From the NCBI GenBank assembly GCA_947174945.1, contig CAMWKZ010000022.1, forward strand, positions 1 to 40,929: a stretch of DNA of 40,929 nucleotides. Direction: 5' to 3'. This DNA comes from an uncultured Prevotellaceae bacterium. GTDB lineage: Bacteria; Bacteroidota; Bacteroidia; Bacteroidales; Bacteroidaceae. Below the pieces are notes generated by a model. That model made no database searches and was not told the origin of the DNA. It saw nothing but the letters and a program-made list of their open reading frames with translations. Positions 25,517 to 34,239 of this stretch are shown piece by piece. The translations under genes were made by a program, and so were the position numbers. Numbering within the stretch: the first letter of the stretch is position 1; the number at the start of each line of letters is the position of its first letter.

Positions 25517-25882
25517 ATGAAGAAGTTAGACTACGACTATTGTCGGGCAGCTCCTGTGCTGGAATGGATGAGCCACAAGTGGGCTATCGTCACATTGCTG
25601 CGCATCGAGGATGAGTGCGGAGGTCATGCAGACCAGAGCATCCGCTTTAGCGACTTGTTCCGCACCATCCCTCACATATCGGAGAAGATGTTAGCCTCTA
25701 CGCTCGACTATCTTGAAACAGAAGGACTGGTGACACGTACAGCCTACGAAGAACAACCGCCACGGGTGGAGTATGCCGTTACTCCCCTCGGGCGCAATTT
25801 CCTCAGAGAAATTAGTTATGTCATAGAATGGGGCACACTGCATTTCGATGAAATACAGTGTGCCCGACATTCAAAGAGATAG
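25517..25882 (+). CDS. HxlR-family winged-helix regulator
   Basis: A 121-residue protein with the HxlR pattern: an N-terminal cysteine (C9 in DYCRAAPVLEWMSHKWAIVT), a recognition region FSDLFRTIPHISEKMLASTL, and a wing PRVEYAVTPLGRNF. HxlR proteins often sense redox or electrophile stress through the N-terminal cysteine. It follows the MFS gene by 27 bases and is probably co-transcribed, so it may regulate this operon. Downstream, only 5 bases separate it from the convergent radical SAM gene. Confidence 0.87.
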   Translation: MKKLDYDYCRAAPVLEWMSHKWAIVTLLRIEDECGGHADQSIRFSDLFRTIPHISEKMLASTLDYLETEGLVTRTAYEEQPPRVEYAVTPLGRNFLREISYVIEWGTLHFDEIQCARHSKR

Positions 25883-25887
25883 CACGA

Positions 25888-26784
25888 TTACAGCGACTTT
25901 ATACTGTCGCGATAGTTGCGCAACGCTTCCTCACTGACTTTTTCCTTTACCTCACGCAGACTGTCGAGCAACAACGTGCGGTCGGCAGGCAGAGAGCCCG
26001 TAAGCGGAATGGGGTTACTGACGGTTCGGGCAAGGATATGCGTATGACACGTCAGGTTCTCAATCAAGCATATCATTTCGTCAATACGCTCATATTCCGT
26101 TGCTTCTTCATACAGCCCTTCACTTATATCGCGATATAATCGGCTTTCAGGAAACAAGGTCAGCGATAAGAATCCGATGGTAACAGGGTGCAACTGGTTA
26201 AACACCTCGGCTGACCGCATAGCATTCCGTTCACCACAACCCTTGCCAGCCAGCCCAACCAGATAGAAGAAATTGTAATGGATGCCAGCCTCATCAAGTT
26301 TGCTGCATTGCTCGATAATGTCATCAGCCGAATAGCCTTTGTTCACTCTTGCAAGCGTTTGCGTGTCCCCACTCTCTACCCCGATAGTAAGGTAGTCAAA
26401 TCCTAAATGATGCAGTTGTCGCAGTTCTTCCACCGACTTTCGTGTTATGTCCGTTATACGGGCAAAGCAACCAATGGTCGGCTGGCCTTCGCCGACATAC
26501 TTCCTGATTAGCAGTCCAATATCAATCAAGCGGTTAGCCGTCAGGACAAAAGGGTTGGCACCCGTCAGGAACACCCTATGGGCGCGAGGTTGAAACTGGT
26601 GTATGACACGCAAGTCCTCCTCTATCTCCGACATGGGCGACATTCTAAATCGTTGTTCACCGTACAAGGTACAGAAATGGCAGCGATGCCATGTACATCC
26701 CGATGTCACTTGCAACAGCTGTGATGTAGCTTCGTAAGGCGGTCGCCATACTGGACCGTCAAAATGCAAAACAGGTTCTTTCAT
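25888..26784 (-). CDS. Radical SAM protein of unknown function
   Basis: A 298-residue protein starting MKEPVLHFDG. The frame is open to 26811, but a -7 box (TAACTTTG, 26799-26806) sits inside that part, so the downstream ATG is used. The cluster motif is CX4CX2C (C30, C35, C38, SGCTWHRCHFCTLY), found in a subgroup of Elp3-like radical SAM proteins. GVESGDTQTLARVNKGYSAD further on is the usual SAM-site strand. There is no visible second cluster or B12 domain. Substrate unknown. Confidence 0.88.
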   Translation of the reverse strand: MKEPVLHFDGPVWRPPYEATSQLLQVTSGCTWHRCHFCTLYGEQRFRMSPMSEIEEDLRVIHQFQPRAHRVFLTGANPFVLTANRLIDIGLLIRKYVGEGQPTIGCFARITDITRKSVEELRQLHHLGFDYLTIGVESGDTQTLARVNKGYSADDIIEQCSKLDEAGIHYNFFYLVGLAGKGCGERNAMRSAEVFNQLHPVTIGFLSLTLFPESRLYRDISEGLYEEATEYERIDEMICLIENLTCHTHILARTVSNPIPLTGSLPADRTLLLDSLREVKEKVSEEALRNYRDSIKSL

Positions 26785-26798
26785 GTCTTTTTTTGCAG

Positions 26799-26806
26799 CA
26801 AAGTTA
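26799..26806 (-). promoter_or_regulatory. -7 box of the radical SAM gene
   Basis: TAACTTTG on the minus strand, 14 bases upstream of the chosen ATG. It decides the start, since the longer reading frame begins before it. Confidence 0.6.
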
Positions 26807-26921
26807 CGCACATATATGATATTCTGCGTAACACTACCCCAACAAAGACACTAACAAAAAGGTAAGCTATCTATCCCGCTAACACCCTCAATAAACAGAA
26901 GATATAGCCCTCTTTTTGCCT

Positions 26922-27043
26922 CCAGTATCTCTTTGGGGGTGCTCTAGTATCTATTTCGAGGTGCTTTAGTATCTATTTACCCCTGTAAACAGATACTGGA
27001 GCAGATGGCTTTAGATACTGGAGCACCTCGAAATAGATACTCG
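26922..27043. repeat. 22-bp array C, three direct and three inverted units
   Basis: Direct units start at 26922, 26944 and 26966 and carry AGTATCTATTTCGAGGTGCT-type sequence. Inverted units occupy 26978-26999, 27000-27021 and 27022-27043. The two innermost units overlap by 10 bases (TACCCCTGTA). Arm 26947-26965 is an exact reverse complement of 27022-27040. The array lies after the DUF262 operon and upstream of the radical SAM promoter. Confidence 0.9.
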
Positions 27044-27077
27044 AAGGGAAAGCAACACTAAGTGTAACTTTCCCTTC
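27043..27077 (-). terminator. Hairpin after the DUF262 operon
   Basis: GAAGGGAAAG (27043-27052) pairs perfectly with CTTTCCCTTC (27068-27077), and the loop contains a second palindrome, ACACTAAGTGT. It lies 14 bases after the operon's stop. There is no U-tract, so its terminator role is uncertain. Confidence 0.5.
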
Positions 27078-27090
27078 AAACATCTGTCCC

Positions 27091-29136
27091 TCATAATATA
27101 TTCGTAAGGGATTCCTCAGCATAGTCCTCGTCCATCTGATTTAGAGGTTTAATACAACCCTTAGAAATTGCAACATACAGCCTATCTCTTGATTTCTTTT
27201 CAAATTCGCGAATCTCATCTATACCCCATTTCCCATCATTGTTTTTGACAATGAACATCATTTCATTAAGCTTAATACTTAGTTTCTTAAGAACTTCCTC
27301 GTTGCCAAAATTCATATACTTTGCCATTGGCATATTGTTACTGAACTTTGAGTTCATACCTCTACTGATAAGACAAAGGTTTCCAAAATCGTGCAATCCT
27401 GTATGTTCATCAAGGATAGGATGGCCATCCATTGGCTTCTGAGGATAGAAATGCTCAACAGAAGTTCGATAGGTAAATTCAAATCTTGGATATGCAGTTG
27501 GCTTTTCCTTCCATGTTACATAGTCATAAAAATTGAATATAAAGTTTTCCACGTTACAACCATTATCAAGCATTTTCCAATACAATGTATTGTTATTAGC
27601 CTTGAAATCGTTGATATATATGATTTCCTCGAAATCTGTTTTTATCTGACACAAATAACGATCAAGCATATAGGTACAAGCCAATGTATACAGCTTTTCC
27701 CTCATCTCTATTTGCTCTACCTTTTTAACACTATATATGTAATAGAGTAGAGCATTAAGCCAATGCTTATATGTATAGGTAGGAGCAGAGACATGAAACA
27801 TCGCTTGAAGCATCCTAATATCTTTACTTAAATCATCCTCATTGTCTGAGTCACTAAATGTTCCAACATAATTAACCTTGCTTTTATCGTATTTTTTTAA
27901 TTTCTTCAAGCTCCAACCCTCTTTGTTATTATAGCTCTCACGCTTAATTACATAACAATCAAAAAGGTATCGCATTTGAAGCAATGCCACAATATACCTT
28001 TTAACAAATCCGCTTTTGTCTGAGCAAGAATGAAGAACCATTTGGAAGATATCTATCAAACGTTTATCGTCAAGCTTAATCTCTGAATCTATATCTTTTT
28101 GGTACTCATTATCGTTTTTATACATTACCTTCAAAACTTGAAGAAGGAAGTTTGGGAAATTGATGACAGAACCAAATCTGTCATTACCACCTTCCGCATC
28201 CTTATCTGAGTCAGGCAATTCGTACTTAACGTTACTCCTTGCATCTTCAAACAAATCAGCTAAGGTTCTGCTTGTATATTCATCCAAGCCATCCGATTCA
28301 TCTGTATCATTATCCATATCACGATACGATATAGAAAGTGACTCAAAGCGATTTGTATCAAATTGGAAATCAGCCCATGAATCAGAAAATATGAGTTTTC
28401 TCATTTGTGGTTTCATCTTCATCTGCACGTACGTATTCATATCAGAACAAGCTTCCCAAATATCATTGAACAAGCACATAATAGCCTTGTCATTTTCCAG
28501 ATTATCCATAAGACTTGCTTTCAACACCTCATGTTTTTCTAATTGCTCGCCACGAGAGTTCATGATTTCAAAGTAATGGTTCAACTCTGTATCTTTTGGA
28601 ACAGGAATGCGCATGATTATTACTTTGGAAAGAAGGTATTCGACAAAGTCTGTGATTACTAACCCTCTATCTTTCAAAATATTCCTGATGTTTTTCTGAA
28701 TAATACGATAGACCTCAGAGAGATTTACCCCAGATGGATGAACAGACAACTTTCCATCTGCTAACATTCTGATAGCTTCATCTGCTTCATTTCTATGGTC
28801 GTATGACAAGTTTACCCGACGATACCACGCAACTAATGGTTTTGCTTCGTCAATTGTACGAAGCACGTTCATCATGATGGTGAATGTTGTAAGACGCTGC
28901 TGCCCATCTATAATTTCAAAATATTCTTCACCGTCCTTGTTTCTTACAAATACCACAACAGAACCTATATAGTACTTTTTATTCTTTCTAATAGTTGCAT
29001 AATCGGCTATATCTTCAATAAGTTGGCGAGCTTCTTTTTCGCTCCAATCATAATTACGCTGATATACTGGTATGTGATATTGGTCTTCTGATAACAGCTC
29101 TTTTATTGTAAGTGGTTGAATATTATCATTAATCAT
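27091..29136 (-). CDS. DUF262-DUF1524 protein (GmrSD-type, probable type IV restriction nuclease)
   Basis: A 681-residue protein. The N-terminal DUF262 domain (ParB/sulfiredoxin-like fold) has IPVYQRNYDW (22-31) and IDGQQRLTT (76-84). A long helical middle follows. The C-terminal DUF1524 His-Me-type nuclease region has SVEHFYPQKP (559-568, with the E561-H562 pair), then GNLCL and a conserved-looking NSKFSNN. This is the single-chain GmrS-GmrD layout known from type IV restriction enzymes that cut modified (for example glucosylated hydroxymethylcytosine) phage DNA, where DUF262 uses NTP. Its start overlaps the upstream DUF262 gene by 8 bases. The gene is visibly AT-richer than its surroundings, consistent with transfer. 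The target modification is unknown. Confidence 0.87.
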   Translation of the reverse strand: MINDNIQPLTIKELLSEDQYHIPVYQRNYDWSEKEARQLIEDIADYATIRKNKKYYIGSVVVFVRNKDGEEYFEIIDGQQRLTTFTIMMNVLRTIDEAKPLVAWYRRVNLSYDHRNEADEAIRMLADGKLSVHPSGVNLSEVYRIIQKNIRNILKDRGLVITDFVEYLLSKVIIMRIPVPKDTELNHYFEIMNSRGEQLEKHEVLKASLMDNLENDKAIMCLFNDIWEACSDMNTYVQMKMKPQMRKLIFSDSWADFQFDTNRFESLSISYRDMDNDTDESDGLDEYTSRTLADLFEDARSNVKYELPDSDKDAEGGNDRFGSVINFPNFLLQVLKVMYKNDNEYQKDIDSEIKLDDKRLIDIFQMVLHSCSDKSGFVKRYIVALLQMRYLFDCYVIKRESYNNKEGWSLKKLKKYDKSKVNYVGTFSDSDNEDDLSKDIRMLQAMFHVSAPTYTYKHWLNALLYYIYSVKKVEQIEMREKLYTLACTYMLDRYLCQIKTDFEEIIYINDFKANNNTLYWKMLDNGCNVENFIFNFYDYVTWKEKPTAYPRFEFTYRTSVEHFYPQKPMDGHPILDEHTGLHDFGNLCLISRGMNSKFSNNMPMAKYMNFGNEEVLKKLSIKLNEMMFIVKNNDGKWGIDEIREFEKKSRDRLYVAISKGCIKPLNQMDEDYAEESLTNIL

Positions 29137-30952
29137 TGTTGTATATCTTATTGAATTTCTTAAACATGTCTATTATCTTCTCGCATTTAGTACATGATAT
29201 GGCATTCATCGTGACACCATCCTGACTGAGATTTATGATGTCATACGGAGTTTGGGCATTATGAACATGACGTAACATAGAACTATAATCCTTTGAATAA
29301 TTATCTATAGATGCAAGCTGGACGGCTGGACTTTCCAACCTTAATTTGTATGCCCAGATAAAGAATTTAGGAATAACTTTATCCATCTCTTCCATTCCGA
29401 ATCTGTCAACATAATATAGCAACAATGTAAAGAACATGCTCTTAATATATTGGTCTCCTGTTCTTGACTCACCTTCATAGTTACTAATACAATCCAGGAT
29501 GGCAAATGCGCTGCCATTTTCATTATATGACTCTTTTTTCTGTATGGTTCTGTATAGATTCATATAGTGACGTATCATGTCGAAGAATCGACTTCCATTT
29601 ATAATTTGATTATCAAGATTGAATGGGTATTCCATCTTGTTTTGGTCTATAATACGTATAGAATCATTGGAATAAATCTCAGAGAAGACGTGAGCAATGA
29701 TTTCCATCTGATAGAATGGATAACGCTTACCATCCTTTAAAGATATGCCCTTAAATACTCCTATCTTGTTCTTTGTAAAGTATCTAGCACTTTTGCCCTG
29801 TGACCATCTCTTTGCTCTAAATAAGGTAAGAAATACTTCTTTCAAAAATGTTGTTTGTTGACACTGCCACTTGTTAATGTTCTCAGAATCAGACTCCTTC
29901 ATTTCTAATATTTCTCTCAGATGATATGCCTTCAGCAAATCATGCGCTTCTAGGTCTTTTCCTCGTGCATTCTGTGAATCAAAGAATTGGAATGCTTCGG
30001 AAATGTCTGTTAATTCAACAACTACAAATTCACACTTATTAAGCACGAAGTATAGAAACTTTTCGTCGAGGTCAGATTCCCTCGCTTCTATTGCGTGAAT
30101 ATTTTCAACGACATTATGAAGGGAATATCTATTAGGAAATTTTGTAGAAGTGGTAAAAACATTAACCTTCTTTATAATCTCTTTGTAACTTTCTTTACGT
30201 CTATCATCCTTTATCTTTTCAAATATCTTCTTTATTATAAGGACTAGGGTAATGATACGCTGCTGCCCATCAACTATTTCGTTGTTATACAAGACGAGAG
30301 TCCCTAATCTGTACTGTTTCTTGTTCTGGAATGTGATTATGTCTGTTATAAGCTGATTCACATTTTTTGCTGTCCACTTATATGGACGCTGGTATGGTGG
30401 AACAATAAGTTTGTCAAACTCTATCTTACCCACAGGCTTTATCTGTGGTTCAGGGGTTGACGTTACAGGCAACTCTTGTATCTTGTACGATAACGGTGGA
30501 ACTTCTTCCTTTACAGTTTGATTAGGAAACAAATCTGGATTATCCCCAACATAACTTTCAATAAGAGAATCAAATCTGTCTATCATCTGAGTTATACATT
30601 TTGTCAACTCATCTCTATGCTCCACCTCATAGTTGACCTCACAAAGTCCTTGAGTCATGTTCATTCTTCTTCTCCATTGAAAATCTCCATCACTTCTTAC
30701 CTCGTTTCTAAGGTAATTTAGAAATGGCTTATATTCATCCTTAGTGAACTTACCCTCAATATGAAACTGCACCCTACCCAAAGTTATTTCATAGTGAATA
30801 TCCATATCCTTGATAGGAGTGGAAATTTGTATATATCTACTAGACTGCCACGAATGAGGTTTACATGTTGTTTTAACTCTCTTGCGTGACCATGTTTCTT
30901 TTACATATTTCTTGACGAAGTTACATAATTCGTCGTTAATCCAAATTGCCAT
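29129..30952 (-). CDS. DUF262 protein with DUF4268-like N-terminal domain, no visible nuclease
   Basis: A 607-residue protein. Residues about 1-135 resemble DUF4268 (HYEITLGRVQFHIEGKF, then FQWRRRMNMTQGLCEVNYEV and TQMIDRFDSLIESY). A Pro-rich linker (about 148-175) follows, then a DUF262 domain with VPPYQRPYKW (184-193) and VDGQQRIITL (227-236). The C-terminal half is helical, and I see no EH...P or GNL-type DUF1524 nuclease motif. It is the first gene of a two-gene unit with the DUF262-DUF1524 protein. A likely role is sensor or partner in a restriction complex; this is inference. AT-rich like its partner. No promoter box was found in the 47 bases upstream, so transcription may enter from the POT operon. 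Confidence 0.8.
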   Translation of the reverse strand: MAIWINDELCNFVKKYVKETWSRKRVKTTCKPHSWQSSRYIQISTPIKDMDIHYEITLGRVQFHIEGKFTKDEYKPFLNYLRNEVRSDGDFQWRRRMNMTQGLCEVNYEVEHRDELTKCITQMIDRFDSLIESYVGDNPDLFPNQTVKEEVPPLSYKIQELPVTSTPEPQIKPVGKIEFDKLIVPPYQRPYKWTAKNVNQLITDIITFQNKKQYRLGTLVLYNNEIVDGQQRIITLVLIIKKIFEKIKDDRRKESYKEIIKKVNVFTTSTKFPNRYSLHNVVENIHAIEARESDLDEKFLYFVLNKCEFVVVELTDISEAFQFFDSQNARGKDLEAHDLLKAYHLREILEMKESDSENINKWQCQQTTFLKEVFLTLFRAKRWSQGKSARYFTKNKIGVFKGISLKDGKRYPFYQMEIIAHVFSEIYSNDSIRIIDQNKMEYPFNLDNQIINGSRFFDMIRHYMNLYRTIQKKESYNENGSAFAILDCISNYEGESRTGDQYIKSMFFTLLLYYVDRFGMEEMDKVIPKFFIWAYKLRLESPAVQLASIDNYSKDYSSMLRHVHNAQTPYDIINLSQDGVTMNAISCTKCEKIIDMFKKFNKIYNND

Positions 30953-30999
30953 AATTTATATTATTTTGATTCTACCATTTTTGTCTATTATTGTAAGCA

Positions 31000-31923
31000 T
31001 CAAGGAAAACAGAAGCGGACGACCAGCGGCAGGTGGTCGCTAAAGCCTCGCTGATAGCGCAGTCCATTGAAGGTACGGAACGGCTTAAACCCTCCGTATT
31101 TTTTATCCTCCTCCAACAGGAAGGGAGGGTCGTTGATATAGGTTTGTGCTACGAAATCGCATAGTATTGGGCTGAGTAGCACATGGTCGATGGTCTGCCA
31201 ACGACCTTCGTAGCGGTAGGTGCCCTTAGCCTTCCCATGAAGACCTTTCGTCTCGCGGGTGGCGTTACGCAGTCCGCTGGCCTCCAGTTCTTGTAAAGCC
31301 GGGCTGTCGGCATAGTCATTGAAATCACCCGCCACAATAACCTTCGCATCGGCAGGCAACTGGCTAACAGCATCCATCAAGCGACGAGCCACCAGCCGAC
31401 GGTTAGGCCTCGTCGCCTTCTCGCCACCATACCGACTGGGGGCATGAACCACAAAGATATGGAGCGTATCGCCCGATATGATTTCACCTTGTACATACAG
31501 GATGTCACGGGTAGGACGCATACCCGCCAAAGGCTGGATGTCAAGACAGTCGTAACAAATAGGACGAAAAGAAAAGGGCTGATAGAGCAGTGCCACGTCA
31601 ATACCTCGCACGTCGGGCGACTCGGTCATCAGGTATTCATAACCTGCATTGCGCAGCAACGAGCGACGTGTCAGGTCGTAAAGGCACGAGTCGTTCTCCA
31701 CCTCTACCAGTGCCACCAAGTCAGGCAGTACAGATTCCTGACACGACAGGATTTCCTGTCCGATATAGTTCAACTTGCGCCAATAGCGAGCTGGGGTCCA
31801 TTTACGCACTGAAGCAGGCAACCATTCGGTGTCCTGCTTCAGTGTATCATGTCGGCAGTCAAAGAGATTCTCGCAGTTCAGCTCTACGAGCGTCAGCCAT
31901 GATGCCAGTAAAAGACTTAGCAT
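31000..31923 (-). CDS. Endonuclease/exonuclease/phosphatase-fold protein, probably exported
   Basis: A 307-residue protein starting MLSLLLASWLTLVELNCENL. The frame is open to 32025, but that part is inside the POT gene. The start looks like a short signal peptide or anchor. Family motifs are NCENLFD (with the metal-binding Asn), ALVEVEND (catalytic Glu), VVHAPSRYGG, AGDFNDYADSP, TIDHVL and SDHLP (final Asp-His). The fold covers nucleases and phosphodiesterases; Bacteroidales copies are often secreted. Substrate unknown. Its start overlaps the transporter stop by 7 bases. Confidence 0.86.
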   Translation of the reverse strand: MLSLLLASWLTLVELNCENLFDCRHDTLKQDTEWLPASVRKWTPARYWRKLNYIGQEILSCQESVLPDLVALVEVENDSCLYDLTRRSLLRNAGYEYLMTESPDVRGIDVALLYQPFSFRPICYDCLDIQPLAGMRPTRDILYVQGEIISGDTLHIFVVHAPSRYGGEKATRPNRRLVARRLMDAVSQLPADAKVIVAGDFNDYADSPALQELEASGLRNATRETKGLHGKAKGTYRYEGRWQTIDHVLLSPILCDFVAQTYINDPPFLLEEDKKYGGFKPFRTFNGLRYQRGFSDHLPLVVRFCFP

Positions 31924-33452
31924 ACTTTCTCGAGGCGCTTCATCATGGCGAACATGAAGATGGCAGCAACAAGGCAGACTACCAAGAAGACGCTCCAGCA
32001 TACCCACAAGGGTACAGCGCCCCACAGCAGGCCACCGACCACAACAAGCTGATTGCCCAAAGCAGTAGCTACAAACCAGCCACCCATCATCATGCCCTTA
32101 TACTTGGGAGGAGCCACCTTCGACACGAAGGAAATACCCATCGGCGACAGCAACAGCTCGCCAAAGGTCAGGATGAGGTAAACGCTAATCAACAAGTTTG
32201 GTGTCATGTCAGCTACATGGACAGCTACGGGATTACCATCAGGGCCAACCTCCGTCTGTGGCATGGGCAGACCGAAAGAGGCAAACACCATCAGCGCATA
32301 GGCAACGGCTGCCACAATCATACCGTAGGCTATCTTACGAGGTGCAGAAGGCTCCTTGCCCTTGGCAGCCAGCGAACTGAAGATTGCCATTGACACTGGG
32401 GTCAGAGCCACTACATAGAAGGGATTGAACTGCTGGAAGATAGGAGCAGAGACAGATACCGAGCCATCCAAATTGCCATATTGCAGACAGAGGAAAGCTA
32501 CAGCCGCAACAATAACAAGGCCAGAAATGGTCTTACCCTTGGAAGTCTTCGACTGGAACAGCGAGAACAGGGCATAGACGATAAAGATGATAGCCACCAA
32601 GTTCCATACATTGAAGCACATGGCTTGCACACCGTCAGCACTCTGAGCCGTGAACTCATCGGCAAAATAAGTCAGTGACAGACCGTTCTGGTGGAAAGCC
32701 ATCCAGAAAAAGATGACAACAGCAAAAACAAGGCAGAGTGCCACAATACGCTGTTTGGTTTCTTCCTTCGACAGCTCTGGCTCCTGACTGGCCGTGTCTG
32801 CCTTTGCCTGCTTCTTCGTGCCGCCCTCTACATGACGGAAAGTAGAACGGAAGATGTAATAGATGGCGATAGAGAGGATAAGCGAAGCACAAGCCACAGC
32901 GAAAGAGAAGTGGTAGGCATCGTTGCTTGAATAGCCCAGCGACTGCTCGGCATACTCCTTAATCTTAATGGCAGCCGTCGGAGCAAACAGGGCACCAATG
33001 TTAATAGCCATGTAGAAGATAGAGAAACCTGCATCGCGCTTATCCTTATACTGCGGGTCGTTGTACAGGTCGCCCACCATCACTTGCAGATTACCCTTAA
33101 ACAATCCCGTGCCGAAACCTATCAGCAGCAGTGCAGCCAGCATCACGACCAGCGCAGTGGTATCGCCGCCCAAAGGCACCGACAACAGCAGATAGCCGGC
33201 AAACATGATGAGGATGCCCGTGGTGACCATACGACCAAAGCCAAACTTATCGGCCAGCATACCGCCAAACAACGGGAAGAAATAGACGAACATGAGGAAC
33301 GCACTGTAGATAGTGCCAGCCAGAGCGGGCGACAATCCATAGTTGGCTCTCAGAAACAAAGCAAAGACGGCAAGCATGGTGTAATAACCAAAACGCTCGC
33401 CTGTATTGGCCAGTGCCAATGCAAAAAGTCCTTTAGGTTGGTTTTCAAACAT
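31917..33452 (-). CDS. POT/PTR2-family proton-dependent peptide transporter
   Basis: A 511-residue protein with about 12-14 helices. The signature region ALANTGERFGYYTMLAVFAL (residues about 12-31) matches the POT ExxER-type start, and FSIFYMAINIGALFAPT is the PTR2 FYxxINxG motif. A charged loop (residues about 213-233, GGTKKQAKADTASQEPEL) separates the two halves. POT carriers import di- and tripeptides with protons. It heads an operon with the exported phosphatase-fold protein. With the DPP5-like unit it gives the window two peptide-use loci. Confidence 0.93.
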   Translation of the reverse strand: MFENQPKGLFALALANTGERFGYYTMLAVFALFLRANYGLSPALAGTIYSAFLMFVYFFPLFGGMLADKFGFGRMVTTGILIMFAGYLLLSVPLGGDTTALVVMLAALLLIGFGTGLFKGNLQVMVGDLYNDPQYKDKRDAGFSIFYMAINIGALFAPTAAIKIKEYAEQSLGYSSNDAYHFSFAVACASLILSIAIYYIFRSTFRHVEGGTKKQAKADTASQEPELSKEETKQRIVALCLVFAVVIFFWMAFHQNGLSLTYFADEFTAQSADGVQAMCFNVWNLVAIIFIVYALFSLFQSKTSKGKTISGLVIVAAVAFLCLQYGNLDGSVSVSAPIFQQFNPFYVVALTPVSMAIFSSLAAKGKEPSAPRKIAYGMIVAAVAYALMVFASFGLPMPQTEVGPDGNPVAVHVADMTPNLLISVYLILTFGELLLSPMGISFVSKVAPPKYKGMMMGGWFVATALGNQLVVVGGLLWGAVPLWVCWSVFLVVCLVAAIFMFAMMKRLEKVC

Positions 33453-33469
33453 AACTTTTACGATTTATA

Positions 33470-34234
33470 TTATTTTATCTTGTTGTTTTTCGTGCGGATA
33501 ATATCAAAGAGGTAGGTAGCCTTTATAACTATCTGTCCGAAGTTTGAGCGACCAAAATAATCGCTCTTCGAGTTCTTGTAGATGTCGCCTAATCCGTAGT
33601 AGTAACGCCCCTCCAACATGAAGTGCCCGACCTTGGGATGCGAAAACTCAATGCCAGCACCCACTGCGATGCCATAGTCAAACTTACACTGTACAGCCAT
33701 CGTGTCCTGAGCCACAACGCGCGACGAGCGTTCTGTCTGAGTAGCCTTGCCCGGCACCAGATTTGAATTAGTCGATTCATTCATGAAGACACCCACCTGA
33801 GGCCCCAGCTGGATAAACCCCTGCAATCCCTTGCGCTCACGTCCCCACCCTAAGCGAGCCATGAGCGGTACCTGCACGTATGTCATCTTCCGTTCATAGG
33901 CCAGCGGATTGGTCTTATCAACGTCATCCACATAATAGACGGGCTGATTGTCAATATCCTTGATGTCCTCCTTCCATCCCGTCTGGGCCATGTTTACCTC
34001 AGCCACAATGGAACAGATGCTTTGGAAATATTTCTCGCAGGTATAGCGGATGGTCAGTCCACCAGTCAGTCCACCCAACATTCCTTGCGGCACCTCAGGC
34101 ATAAAGCCGACGTTGCTAAGCATATAGCCTGCGTTGACACCGACGGCCAAATCAGTGCGGTATTCACCCACCTGTGCCACCGCTCTCGTCATGAAGCAGC
34201 CAAGAAACAATGAAAGGAAGAGAAGTCGCCTCAT
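33470..34234 (-). CDS. Outer-membrane beta-barrel protein (PorT-like family)
   Basis: A 254-residue protein with signal peptide MRRLLFLSLFLGCFMTRAVA, then amphipathic strands (YRTDLAVGVNAGYMLSNVGF, MLEGRYYYGLGDIYKN) and a C-terminal aromatic strand. It fits the outer-membrane beta-barrel family often labelled PorT-like. It is 5 bases downstream of the LysM/periplasmic-binding gene and co-transcribed. PorT itself is needed for type IX secretion in Porphyromonas, but this family is wide and the role here is open. Confidence 0.82.
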   Translation of the reverse strand: MRRLLFLSLFLGCFMTRAVAQVGEYRTDLAVGVNAGYMLSNVGFMPEVPQGMLGGLTGGLTIRYTCEKYFQSICSIVAEVNMAQTGWKEDIKDIDNQPVYYVDDVDKTNPLAYERKMTYVQVPLMARLGWGRERKGLQGFIQLGPQVGVFMNESTNSNLVPGKATQTERSSRVVAQDTMAVQCKFDYGIAVGAGIEFSHPKVGHFMLEGRYYYGLGDIYKNSKSDYFGRSNFGQIVIKATYLFDIIRTKNNKIK

Positions 34235-34239
34235 GAAAC

